Positions 52,731 through 60,832 of a DNA stretch of 64,000 bases are shown piece by piece. The translations under genes and the position numbers were made by a program. Each line of letters starts with the position of its first letter. Position 1 is the stretch's first letter. This stretch comes from Pseudomonas chlororaphis (GTDB lineage: Bacteria; Pseudomonadota; Gammaproteobacteria; Pseudomonadales; Pseudomonadaceae): NCBI RefSeq assembly GCF_000783395.1, contig NZ_JSFK01000005.1:124001-188000 (forward strand). The letters run 5' to 3'. The notes beneath the pieces were generated by a model, which saw nothing but the letters and a program-made list of their open reading frames with translations, was not told the DNA's origin and made no database searches.

Positions 52731-55136
52731 GTGAAGCAGAGTCAACGCCTCTCGGGCATATCAAAATTCATTCTGATCGGGCTGGGCGTCGTCATCGCCC
52801 TGCTCGGCTTGGCGCTGGCTGCGGGCGGCGTGAAGTTGGTCAGCCTGGGAGGCTCGTGGTACTTCCTGGTGGGTGGCTTGGTCATGGCCGTTTCCGGTCT
52901 GCTGATCGCGCGCTTCAAGCTGGCCGGTGCGTGGCTGTTCGCCGCGTTCCTGGTGGGCACCGCGATCTGGGCGGTGAGCGATGCCGGTCTGGTGTTCTGG
53001 CCGGTGTTCTCGCGCCTGTTCATGTTCAGTGTGATCGGCCTGGTCGTGGCGCTGGTTTATCCGCAGCTCAAGCGTGCCAACGGTGGCGTTGCCGGTCGCG
53101 GCGCTTACGCTGTGGCGGCGGTGCTGGCAGTCGGCGTGGTTGTAGCGGCCGGCAATATGTTTGTCGCCCATCCAACCGTGGCGGCAACCGGCACTGGCCC
53201 GGGCCTGACCCCGGTCGAGCCGGACAAGGCGCAAAAGGACTGGGCGCACTACGGTAATACCGAAGGTGGCAGTCGCTTCGCTGCGCTGGACCAGATCAAC
53301 CGCACCAACGTCGACAAGCTGAAAGTCGCGTGGACCTACCACACCGGTGACGTCGCCGAGAGCGATGGCAACGGTGCTGAAGACCAGCTCACCCCGCTGC
53401 AGGTTGGCAACAAGGTGTTCATCTGCACCCCGCACAACAACCTGATTGCGCTGGATGCCGACACCGGTAAAGAGCTGTGGAAGAACGCGATCAACGCTCA
53501 GTCGAAAGTCTGGCAGCGCTGCCGTGGCATGGCCTATTTCGACGCCACCAAAGCGATTGCTCAGCCGAGCAACTCGTCGATCATCGAAGCCAAGCCTGCG
53601 CCGGCCGCCAATTGCCAGCGTCGTCTGCTGACCAACACCATTGATGCCCGTCTGATCGCAGTCGATGCGGACACCGGCGAGTTCTGCCAGGGTTTCGGCA
53701 ACAACGGTCAGGTAGATCTGAAGGCTGGTCTGGGTAATGTCCCGGACAGCTACTACCAGTTGTCCTCCGCTCCGCTGATGGCCGGCACCACCGTGGTGGT
53801 TGGCGGTCGCGTAGCTGACAACGTGCAGACCGACATGCCCGGCGGCGTGATCCGTGGTTTCGACGTGATCACCGGCGCCATGCGTTGGGCCTTCGACCCG
53901 GGCAACCCGCAGGATAAAAACGCACCAGCCGACGGCAGCACCTACGTGCGCAGCACGCCGAACAGCTGGGCGCCGATGACCTACGATCCGGCAACCAACA
54001 CCGTGTTCCTGCCAATGGGCAGTTCGTCGACCGACATCTATGGTGTCGAGCGCAGCAAACTCGATCACACCTACGGTGCTTCGATCCTCGCGCTGGACGC
54101 CACCAGCGGTGACGAGCGTTGGGTATTCCAGACCGTGCACAACGATCTCTGGGACTTCGACCTGCCGATGCAGCCGAGCCTGATCGACTTCACCAAGGAC
54201 GGCAAAACCGTACCGGCGCTGGTCATCGGCACCAAGGCCGGGCAGATCTACGTGCTCGACCGCGCCACCGGCAAACCACTGACTGACGTTAAAGAAGTAC
54301 CGGTCAAAGCGGCGAACATCCCCAACGAACCGTACTCGCCTACTCAGCCAAAATCGGTGGGCATGCCAGAAATCGGTGCTCAGCACCTGACTGAATCGGA
54401 CATGTGGGGCGCTACTCCGTACGATCAGCTGCTCTGCCGCATCGACTTCAAAGGCATGCGCTACGACGGTCTGTACACCGCGCCGGGCATGGACAAATCG
54501 CTGAGCTTCCCGGGTTCGCTGGGCGGCATGAACTGGGGCAGCATCTCCACTGACCCGGTACACGGTTTCATCTTCGTCAACGACATGCGTCTGGGTCTGT
54601 GGATTCAGATGATTCCGTCACAGAACAAAGGCCAGGCCGCTGGCGGTGGCGAAGCGCTGAACACCGGCATGGGCGCCGTACCGCTGAAAGGCACGCCGTA
54701 CGCCGTGAACAAAAACCGCTTCCTGTCGGTAGCCGGCATCCCTTGCCAGGCTCCACCGTTCGGTACGCTGACGGCGATCGACATGAAGACCCAGAAAATC
54801 GCCTGGCAGGTTCCGGTCGGCACCGTTGAAGACACCGGTCCACTGGGCACCCGCATGCACTTGCCGATCAAGATCGGTCTGCCAACCCTTGGCGGCACCC
54901 TGTCGACCCAAGGTGGTTTGATCTTCATCGCCGGCACCCAGGACTTCTACCTGCGCGCCTTCAACAGCGGCAACGGTGAAGAAGTGTGGAAAGCACGTCT
55001 GCCTGTCGGCAGCCAGGGCGGCCCGATGACCTATGTTTCGCCGAAAACCGGCAAGCAGTACATCGTCATCACCGCCGGTGGCGCGCGTCAGTCGACCGAT
55101 CGCGGCGACTACGTGATGGCTTACGCCCTGCCGTAA
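52731..55136 (+). CDS. gcd: membrane-bound PQQ glucose dehydrogenase
   Basis: 801 residues. The first 140 form five membrane helices (FILIGLGVVIALLGLAL, SWYFLVGGLVMAVSGLL, AWLFAAFLVGTAIWAV, VFWPVFSRLFMFSVIGLVVALV, AYAVAAVLAVGVVVAAG), then an eight-bladed PQQ propeller with WTYHTGD, ELWKNAINAQ, GFDVITGAMRWAFDPGNP, WVFQTVHNDLWDFDLPMQPSLID and IDFKGMRYDGLYTAPG. It oxidises glucose to glucono-lactone at the periplasmic face and feeds ubiquinone. Start is GTG 52731. PQQ biosynthesis genes are not in the window. Confidence 0.96.
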   Translation: MKQSQRLSGISKFILIGLGVVIALLGLALAAGGVKLVSLGGSWYFLVGGLVMAVSGLLIARFKLAGAWLFAAFLVGTAIWAVSDAGLVFWPVFSRLFMFSVIGLVVALVYPQLKRANGGVAGRGAYAVAAVLAVGVVVAAGNMFVAHPTVAATGTGPGLTPVEPDKAQKDWAHYGNTEGGSRFAALDQINRTNVDKLKVAWTYHTGDVAESDGNGAEDQLTPLQVGNKVFICTPHNNLIALDADTGKELWKNAINAQSKVWQRCRGMAYFDATKAIAQPSNSSIIEAKPAPAANCQRRLLTNTIDARLIAVDADTGEFCQGFGNNGQVDLKAGLGNVPDSYYQLSSAPLMAGTTVVVGGRVADNVQTDMPGGVIRGFDVITGAMRWAFDPGNPQDKNAPADGSTYVRSTPNSWAPMTYDPATNTVFLPMGSSSTDIYGVERSKLDHTYGASILALDATSGDERWVFQTVHNDLWDFDLPMQPSLIDFTKDGKTVPALVIGTKAGQIYVLDRATGKPLTDVKEVPVKAANIPNEPYSPTQPKSVGMPEIGAQHLTESDMWGATPYDQLLCRIDFKGMRYDGLYTAPGMDKSLSFPGSLGGMNWGSISTDPVHGFIFVNDMRLGLWIQMIPSQNKGQAAGGGEALNTGMGAVPLKGTPYAVNKNRFLSVAGIPCQAPPFGTLTAIDMKTQKIAWQVPVGTVEDTGPLGTRMHLPIKIGLPTLGGTLSTQGGLIFIAGTQDFYLRAFNSGNGEEVWKARLPVGSQGGPMTYVSPKTGKQYIVITAGGARQSTDRGDYVMAYALP

Positions 55137-55173
55137 ACCACTGCGTCCACGTTAAACGCGGACGCTTGCTTTG

Positions 55174-55199
55174 AGCGCGGCACCTTCGGGTGCCGCGCT
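55174..55199 (+). terminator. hairpin between gcd and oprB
   Basis: AGCGCGGCACC and GGTGCCGCGCT form a perfect 11-bp stem closed by a TTCG tetraloop, 37 bases after the gcd stop. Another, weaker dyad (GCGTCC and GGACGC) lies just before it at 55143-55164. The following GCTTTCCCC is only slightly T-rich. It probably limits read-through to oprB or stabilises the gcd message. Confidence 0.6.
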
Positions 55200-55240
55200 G
55201 CTTTCCCCCTATTGCTCAAGTTTTCTGCAGGAAGATTTAC

Positions 55241-56539
55241 ATGCTATCGGCTGTTGGTTTTTCCCGTTCCGACCTGTTCAAAGGCCTGTTGTTGGGCGTC
55301 GCGTGCACCACCACCCTCCCCGCGCTGGCCGACAACGATTCCGATCTGTTGAGCCGCAGCACCCTCACCGGTGACTGGGGTGGCTTGCGTCACCAGATGG
55401 ATGAACAAGGCATCAAATTCACCGGTGATTACAGCGGTGAAATGGCTTACAACGCCGATGGTGGTTTGCATCGCTCGGCGCGCTACTCGCAGAACATCAA
55501 ACTCGGCGTGCAGTTCGATCTGAGCAAACTGTACGGCGTCGACAATGCCGGCAAGGTCCAGCTGACCATCAACGACCGTCGCGGCAACAGCGCTTCGGAA
55601 GACCTCGTCGGCAACCGTCTGCCGATCCAGGAAAACTACGGTGGCCTGTACACCCGCCTGACCGAACTGAGTTACGAGCGCAGCCTGTTTACCCCGGCGC
55701 TCAACGTGAAGCTCGGTTACATGGCCATGGGCAACGACCTCGGCGGCCTCGACAGCGGCATTCTCTGCAACTTCATGAACGCCGGTTTCTGCGGCCATCC
55801 ACTGAACATGTCCGGTGGCAGTGGCTGGACCAACTATCCCAATGCGCATTTGGGTGTGCGGGTGAAATACGACCTGTCGTCCTCGTGGCAACTGCGCGTG
55901 GCCGCGTTCAACGTCGACCCGGAAAGCAACGGCAACTCAAGCCGCGCCTGGCACCTTGGCCCGAAACACACCACCGGCACCGTGGTGCCGATCGAGCTGG
56001 TGTACAAGCACGCGGGCACCCTGCCCGGCGAATACAAGCTCGGCTACTACTACGACAGCTCCGACGTAAAACGCATCGGCAGTGACAAAGAAGTGTCCGG
56101 TCGCGGCGGTCATTACCTGCTGATCGATCAGGCGGTCTGGAACTCGCCAACATCCGAAGGCCGCAGCCTGCACGCCTTCGGTCAGTATTCGGCGGCCAGC
56201 GAAGCGGCTTCGCCGTTCAGCAAGTGGTACGGCACCGGCGTGGTTCTGTACAAACCGTTCGAAGGTCGCCCACGTGACACCGTTGCGCTGGGTTATGGTC
56301 GCGCCGTGCCTAACCCGCGCAGCCGTGACGTGCTGCAAGACGCCGCTTTGAACAACGGCACGGCGTTCCCGAACCTGGACAGCGCCGAGCAATTGATCGA
56401 ACTCGGCTACGGTTATCAGGCCACGCCTTGGCTGACGCTGCGACCGAATGTGCAGTACATCATCGAGCCGGGCGCGTTTTCCGGGCAGGACATCGACAAT
56501 GCGCTGGTGTTTGGTTTGCAGGTGAAAGCGGCGCTCTGA
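55241..56539 (+). CDS. oprB: OprB-family carbohydrate-selective porin
   Basis: 432 residues. The signal peptide ends at TTLPALA, followed by the OprB pattern: LTGDWGGLRHQMDEQGIKFTGDYSGEMAYN, VQFDLSKLYGVDNAGKVQLTINDRRG, and the C-terminal WLTLRPNVQYIIEPG with a final barrel strand. It lets glucose and other sugars through the outer membrane, supplying Gcd. ATG 55241 has AGGAAG. It follows gcd after a hairpin and ends with a strong terminator. Confidence 0.93.
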   Translation: MLSAVGFSRSDLFKGLLLGVACTTTLPALADNDSDLLSRSTLTGDWGGLRHQMDEQGIKFTGDYSGEMAYNADGGLHRSARYSQNIKLGVQFDLSKLYGVDNAGKVQLTINDRRGNSASEDLVGNRLPIQENYGGLYTRLTELSYERSLFTPALNVKLGYMAMGNDLGGLDSGILCNFMNAGFCGHPLNMSGGSGWTNYPNAHLGVRVKYDLSSSWQLRVAAFNVDPESNGNSSRAWHLGPKHTTGTVVPIELVYKHAGTLPGEYKLGYYYDSSDVKRIGSDKEVSGRGGHYLLIDQAVWNSPTSEGRSLHAFGQYSAASEAASPFSKWYGTGVVLYKPFEGRPRDTVALGYGRAVPNPRSRDVLQDAALNNGTAFPNLDSAEQLIELGYGYQATPWLTLRPNVQYIIEPGAFSGQDIDNALVFGLQVKAAL

Positions 56540-56558
56540 TCTCCAAATAGCAGGCGAT

Positions 56559-56588
56559 AAAAAACCCGGTTTGAATGCCGGGTTTTTT
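56559..56588. terminator. bidirectional intrinsic terminator
   Basis: AAAAAACCCGG (56559-56569) and CCGGGTTTTTT (56578-56588) form a perfect stem with an 8-base loop and a T tract on each strand. It ends oprB and also the minus-strand lysine-rich gene that stops at 56602. Confidence 0.88.
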
Positions 56589-56601
56589 ATTGTCTTCAAG
56601 A

Positions 56602-56853
56602 TCACTTTTTCTTTTTCGCCGGCTTGTCAGCCTTCTTCGAATCCTTGGCCTTCTCAGGCTTGCTGTCGGCTTTCTTGGCAGACTTCTTCGGCTCGGCGTC
56701 TTTCTTCTTGTCTTTCTTGTCCTTGTCGGAGGACTTTGAAAGCGCCGAAGCCGCTGCTGATTTCTTCGCAGGTGACGACTTTTTGTCCTTCAAATCCTTG
56801 CTGGCTTTCGAAGCGTCAGCTTTGTCTTTGCTTTTCTTTTCGTCTTTAGCCAC
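56602..56853 (-). CDS. lysine-rich basic low-complexity protein
   Basis: 83 residues, about two fifths lysine, with alanine, serine and aspartate and no hydrophobic core: KDEKKSKDKADASKASKD, then KKDKKKDAEPKKSAKK, ending KPAKKKK. It resembles the histone H1-like tails of small pseudomonad proteins and is likely to bind nucleic acid or another polyanion (inference). The start is a GTG at 56853 with GAGAGG before it; a GTG three codons upstream is an alternative. The antisense strand has an ORF across it that is a shadow. It shares a terminator with oprB. Confidence 0.65.
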   Translation of the reverse strand: MAKDEKKSKDKADASKASKDLKDKKSSPAKKSAAASALSKSSDKDKKDKKKDAEPKKSAKKADSKPEKAKDSKKADKPAKKKK

Positions 56854-57029
56854 GTTGACCACCTCTCGGAGTGTGCCGGAATTGGCACATCGCCTGTGCG
56901 ATTGACCACAAGCTAATCATTAGGCGAGCAGGTCCTACAGCGGTTCAGATTATTTTCAGGCGTTCGAAACAGGCCAAATGAAGGCAGCGCCAGCGATTGC
57001 CAGCGCCACCTTTAACAACGGCCCGTTAC

Positions 57030-57677
57030 TCAGGCCTTGTTGCCAGCCTCTTGCAGCGCCTTTTCAGCATTGAATCCGTCGAAGTTTTCGAACACGCCCA
57101 TAAAGCCCGGCACGGTCACCTCTCGCGCCCAGTCGCGCTGCAGTTCGCAGTACATCTGCACCCGGCTGATCAGCTTCGCACCTGCTTGTTCCATTCTGCG
57201 CAACGCCGCCTCGTGCGCGGCCAGCGACGTGCCGCCCACCGCATCGATCGGCACATAAACCTCATAGCCTTCCTGGATCGCGTCGAGCACCGGGAAGGTC
57301 AGACAGGCTTCAGTCCACAGCGCGGTCATGATCAGTTTCTTGCGCCCGAGCGCTTTGACTGCCTGCTTGAACTCGGTGTCCTCCCAACTGTTGATCGACG
57401 TGCGGTCATAGGTGGGCAGATGGCCGAGCACCGCTTGCAACTCTTGAATCGGCGGTTTGTTGCGCCCGGTCGCGACATTCACGGTCGAGTGGATGATCGG
57501 CAGGTTGTAGTTGACTGCCGCTTTCGCAACGCTGGTGATGTTGAACACCAGTTCATCGCGAGGCATCGAGCGGATCGAAGACACCTGAACCGGTTGATAG
57601 TCGATGACGATCAATGCTGAATTCTCGGGCGTCAGCAGTTGATCGGTGTGGGGGTTGCGGATTGCTTCGCTTGCCAT
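57030..57677 (-). CDS. isochorismatase-family cysteine hydrolase
   Basis: 215 residues. The catalytic Asp is in ALIVIDYQ near residue 26, the Lys in LGRKKLIMTALWTEACLTFPVLDA near 113, and the Cys in TEACL, the triad of the isochorismatase-like hydrolases. The protein resembles the YcaC type. Start ATG 57677 has AAAAGGA; the frame extends upstream but only through the promoter. It is divergent from a LysR regulator, a common pair. Substrate is unknown. Confidence 0.88.
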   Translation of the reverse strand: MASEAIRNPHTDQLLTPENSALIVIDYQPVQVSSIRSMPRDELVFNITSVAKAAVNYNLPIIHSTVNVATGRNKPPIQELQAVLGHLPTYDRTSINSWEDTEFKQAVKALGRKKLIMTALWTEACLTFPVLDAIQEGYEVYVPIDAVGGTSLAAHEAALRRMEQAGAKLISRVQMYCELQRDWAREVTVPGFMGVFENFDGFNAEKALQEAGNKA

Positions 57678-57855
57678 TTGCAGGTCCTTTTGTCTGGGTA
57701 ACGCACGTGGGTGAATCGGCCGGAGCCCGTGCAGTTTGTGGTTCCAGAACGCACGCGAGTGACGCCGTGCCTGGAAAACCCATTGTGCTGTTCCCCTATT
57801 CGCGGCAGTAGTAGCATCCCGAGGCGAACTGTGTCGCGCCAAGGGGAACGCGAAA

Positions 57856-58779
57856 ATGGATATCGAAGAACTGCAAACCTTCGTCGAAGTGGCGGATGCC
57901 GGGGGTATTTCACAGGCTGCGCTGCGGCTCGGGGTCTCGAAATCAATCGTCAGCCGCCGGCTGGCCCGGCTTGAAGCAGAACTCGGCGTGCAACTGCTGG
58001 CACGCTCGACGCGCGGGGCATCGCTCACCGAGGCCGGCGCGACGTTCCGCGATTACGCCGCCCGAGTCTGCAGCGAAATCGATATCGCCAGGGAAACCAT
58101 CCTGCCCGCTGGCGCCCTGCGTGGTCGCTTGCGCGTAGCGGTGCCGTTGTCGTTCGGGCCGACGCACTTCGCCCCGGTGCTGGCGGAAATGGCACGCCGT
58201 CACCCGCAATTGCACATGCAAACCTGCTACAGCGATCGCTTCGTTGACCTCATTACCGAGGGCTACGATTGCGCCATTCGCGTGGGATATCTGCAGGACT
58301 CCAACTTGATCGCAAGGCGTATCGGCCCGGTCTACACCAAGCTCGTCGCGAGCCCGGACTACATCAAAGCGCACGGCGCCCCCGAAACCCCGGACGAACT
58401 GCACGCCCATCAGGCACTCATGCAAGGCACCGAAGCCTGGCAATTCATGGCGGCTGACAAGGTCATCACGGTTCGCCCGCAAGGACGCTTCAAGGCTGAC
58501 AATGGCACGGCCCTCGCCGCAGCCGCGGCTGCCGGCCTCGGCGTCGCCTACTTGCCCGATTGCCTCACCCACGAACACATCGCCTCAGGTGCACTCGTGC
58601 CGATCATGACCAACCATCCACCGCCCCCGGCCGGCGCCTACCTCCTCCGCGCGCCAGGCCCGCATCCAGCGCGCAAGATCCGCGTTCTCACCGAACTGCT
58701 GATCGAGTACTTCGGCGAATCTCCGCACCTCGCGGTGCAGCCGCTGTCACAGCACGATGAAGCGCCGGCGTTTAGCTGA
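57856..58779 (+). CDS. LysR-family regulator, divergent from the isochorismatase-like gene
   Basis: 307 residues with an N-terminal helix-turn-helix (ELQTFVEVADAGGISQAALRLGVSKSIVSRRLARLEAELG) and the DLITEGYDCAIRVGYLQDSNLIARRIG effector pattern of the CrgA-like subgroup. AAGGGG precedes the ATG. It probably controls the hydrolase gene 178 bases away on the other strand. Confidence 0.9.
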   Translation: MDIEELQTFVEVADAGGISQAALRLGVSKSIVSRRLARLEAELGVQLLARSTRGASLTEAGATFRDYAARVCSEIDIARETILPAGALRGRLRVAVPLSFGPTHFAPVLAEMARRHPQLHMQTCYSDRFVDLITEGYDCAIRVGYLQDSNLIARRIGPVYTKLVASPDYIKAHGAPETPDELHAHQALMQGTEAWQFMAADKVITVRPQGRFKADNGTALAAAAAAGLGVAYLPDCLTHEHIASGALVPIMTNHPPPPAGAYLLRAPGPHPARKIRVLTELLIEYFGESPHLAVQPLSQHDEAPAFS

Positions 58780-58809
58780 GGAAAGCTGAAGCCATGAAAG
58801 GAGAATTGA

Positions 58810-58941
58810 GGTGCCGCAACGCTTGGCGCGGCGGTGATGATGCTCGTGCAGGGGCGACCTTATGGGGCGTTTCTTAACGGCGTGCGCAAGCTGTTTGGCC
58901 TGCCGCCGGGCGGGGACAGGCCGATGTCATTGAAGGAGTAG
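58810..58941 (+). other. short unrecognised reading frame, possible gene fragment
   Basis: A frame opened by a stop at 58807 and closed by TAG at 58941 reads 43 residues containing AVMMLVQGRPYGAFLNGVRK and LFGLPPGGDRPMSLKE. It has no proper start except a GTG/ATG at 58834-58839 with no ribosome site, and the two other frames are closed. It looks like the C-terminal end of a larger protein whose remainder is gone, but I cannot name the family and chance remains possible. Confidence 0.3.
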
Positions 58942-58947
58942 TCGGGG

Positions 58948-59601
58948 CTACCTCGCCAGAACCGGGTTCAACGCTGCTGGCGTTCGCCAGGTTACGTCAG
59001 CCCAAGCCCCACCGCCGGGCGCCAGCAACTGACGCAGTTGCGGCTCGTCAAACGCTTCGCCCAGCGAGTCGACGCGAAACGTCGCGACCCATTGCTTGCG
59101 CCCCGACTGATAGGCCTTGCCGAAATCTTCCCAACTGTCGAAACAGTCCTGCGCCCGCTGCGCATTGAGCAGCAGCACGCGCCAGGCGAGGTCAGGTTCG
59201 AGCCAGCGCATCAGCAGCGCACACCGAACCAGAAACGCCACCCGCACGCAGGCAAAAGCCATGGCCGCACGCGGGTCATCGGTGGCTGTCAGCGCCTGCA
59301 AATCGAGGCCAAACCACTGCTGATCGAGCGTCGCACTGAAGTGCGCCCGCACCGCCTCGTCATTACTGTTGCTGCGGATCCCGGCCTGGTGCAGCAACGC
59401 TGCCCGCAGGATCGTCTGCGATTGCTCGGTGAAGTGATCGCACGCTGGCGAGTAGAAACCCTCGACGGCCATCGCATCGACCATGGGCCGGGCCAGCAGT
59501 AGCGACCAGTGTTTGCGCTGGCTGAACAAGGAGGCGCCGCGAGGTCTGAACGCTCGCCACAACAACCAGCCTGAAACAACCACTGTGATAAGCAAAAACA
59601 T
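58948..59601 (-). CDS. DUF1266-family protein
   Basis: 217 residues. An N-terminal hydrophobic anchor (MFLLITVVVSGWLLWRAFRP) is followed by a soluble domain with the DUF1266 pattern: FGLDLQALTATDDPRAAMAFACVRVAFLVRCALLMRWLEPDLAW and DCFDSWEDFGKAYQSGRKQW. Start ATG 59601 has AAGGAAA; a longer frame adds only arginine-rich sequence. It is the third gene of a minus-strand set, 10 bases after the PcfJ-like gene. Function unknown. Confidence 0.75.
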   Translation of the reverse strand: MFLLITVVVSGWLLWRAFRPRGASLFSQRKHWSLLLARPMVDAMAVEGFYSPACDHFTEQSQTILRAALLHQAGIRSNSNDEAVRAHFSATLDQQWFGLDLQALTATDDPRAAMAFACVRVAFLVRCALLMRWLEPDLAWRVLLLNAQRAQDCFDSWEDFGKAYQSGRKQWVATFRVDSLGEAFDEPQLRQLLAPGGGAWADVTWRTPAALNPVLAR

Positions 59602-59611
59602 GTCGGTTTCC

Positions 59612-60832
59612 TTACCTTGCCCGCGCCTGCCAGGCCTGGATTTCCTCCACCAGCGGCGAGGACATGTCCGGCCACGGCACACCTTCGGTCAGGTACTGCG
59701 GGTCATTCGGCTGATGCTCAATGCGCTTGCTGAAAACATGCCGGGTGGCGTACCTGACCGATACCGCTTGCGGGGCCACCTGCGAGAACTGCTGCGGCTG
59801 ACGCCCGGCCACCAGCCATTCGACCATGGCCGAAGGCGCATCGAGGCGCTCGTACAATTGCGGGTAGCGGGCCACCAGCCGAGTCTGGGCGGTCGGGTCG
59901 TTGACTTCTTCGATGCGCAGCCAGCCCGCGTCGGTGCGCACAATGCCGATGGCGATGCAGTCGGCGGGCGTCTGCTCGTCGGTGTCCAGGGCATTCAGAC
60001 ACTGCAGCAGGTCCGGGTAATAACGCTCGACCGGCGGCCGGTTCTGCTTGCCCTTGACCTGCTCGACAGTCAACGTACCGTCGTCCTGGACGATCAGGCT
60101 GATAGTAATGTGCGGCTGGCCTTGGCCGTCGCGCAGACTGAACACGCGCATGCGCTGCTCTTCCACCGCTTCGGCGTAGCGTTCACCGTAGCCGCCGGTC
60201 AAGGCGCGGCGATCGGCGAACTGGCCCAGGCAGTGGCGCATCACGTAACTTTCAAAGGCCATTTCCGCACGCAGCGAAGCACTCTCGGGCCGCAGCTCCT
60301 GCAATACGTGCTCAGCGGTGGTCACTCGCGTGAGCAACGCCTCAGGCTGGCTCTGACACCAGCCCTGCTCGACCCGCGCAGCCATCTGCGCATGCTCCTT
60401 TTGCCACAGCGCCAGTGCCTGCGGGCAGTTGATCCGGTCAAGCTTGCCGGCCAGCGCGGTGCCCTGACGCGAGGTCAGGAACTCCACCAGCAAGGTCTCC
60501 TCGGCCAGCAGCGGCGCTTGCTGCGGATCGACCCAGACCAGCGGCGCGAACGCCTGCTGCGAAGCTTTGCCGGCGTCGCTTAAATGTTTGGCCACCCAGG
60601 ACGGCGGCTCGGCGCCCAATGCCTCGACAGCCTGCTCCAACGTCAGGATGCGCCGCGCAGGTTCGAAGTTACCGACCAGATGACGATAGAAATGGTTGAG
60701 CAACCATTTGCTCACCTCTGGCGCATCTCCGCGAGCCTTACTGCGCTCGGCAATGCCGCGCTTGAGTTGATCGGCATTGAGTGCGTTGCGCGGGGCGTAA
60801 CCGGACTGGCGCTGCGCAGGTGTCACTTCCAT
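59612..60832 (-). CDS. PcfJ-like protein of unknown function
   Basis: 406 residues. Its middle (around 200-275) has the pattern MRHCLGQFADR..., MRVFSLRDGQGQPHITISL and VEQVKGKQNRPP, like the HCVG...SLR...Q-KG..N segments of PcfJ-type domains known from plasmid conjugation modules. The rest is unfamiliar. The start at ATG 60832 overlaps the end of the TPR-like gene by 10 bases, showing coupling. No relaxase or other conjugation gene is near, so a PcfJ role in transfer is unlikely. A three-gene chromosomal operon of this kind is not one I can assign. Confidence 0.6.
   Translation of the reverse strand: MEVTPAQRQSGYAPRNALNADQLKRGIAERSKARGDAPEVSKWLLNHFYRHLVGNFEPARRILTLEQAVEALGAEPPSWVAKHLSDAGKASQQAFAPLVWVDPQQAPLLAEETLLVEFLTSRQGTALAGKLDRINCPQALALWQKEHAQMAARVEQGWCQSQPEALLTRVTTAEHVLQELRPESASLRAEMAFESYVMRHCLGQFADRRALTGGYGERYAEAVEEQRMRVFSLRDGQGQPHITISLIVQDDGTLTVEQVKGKQNRPPVERYYPDLLQCLNALDTDEQTPADCIAIGIVRTDAGWLRIEEVNDPTAQTRLVARYPQLYERLDAPSAMVEWLVAGRQPQQFSQVAPQAVSVRYATRHVFSKRIEHQPNDPQYLTEGVPWPDMSSPLVEEIQAWQARAR

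Noticed and set aside
52761..54563. 600-codon open frame on the minus strand across gcd
   Set aside because: Antisense shadow of gcd. The translation is rich in His, Arg and Gly with no domain, while the plus strand is unmistakably the glucose dehydrogenase.
56624..56905. Plus-strand ORF rich in Phe, Leu and Ser
   Set aside because: It is the complement of the lysine codons (AAG/AAA) of the minus-strand basic protein, so its membrane-like look is an artefact.
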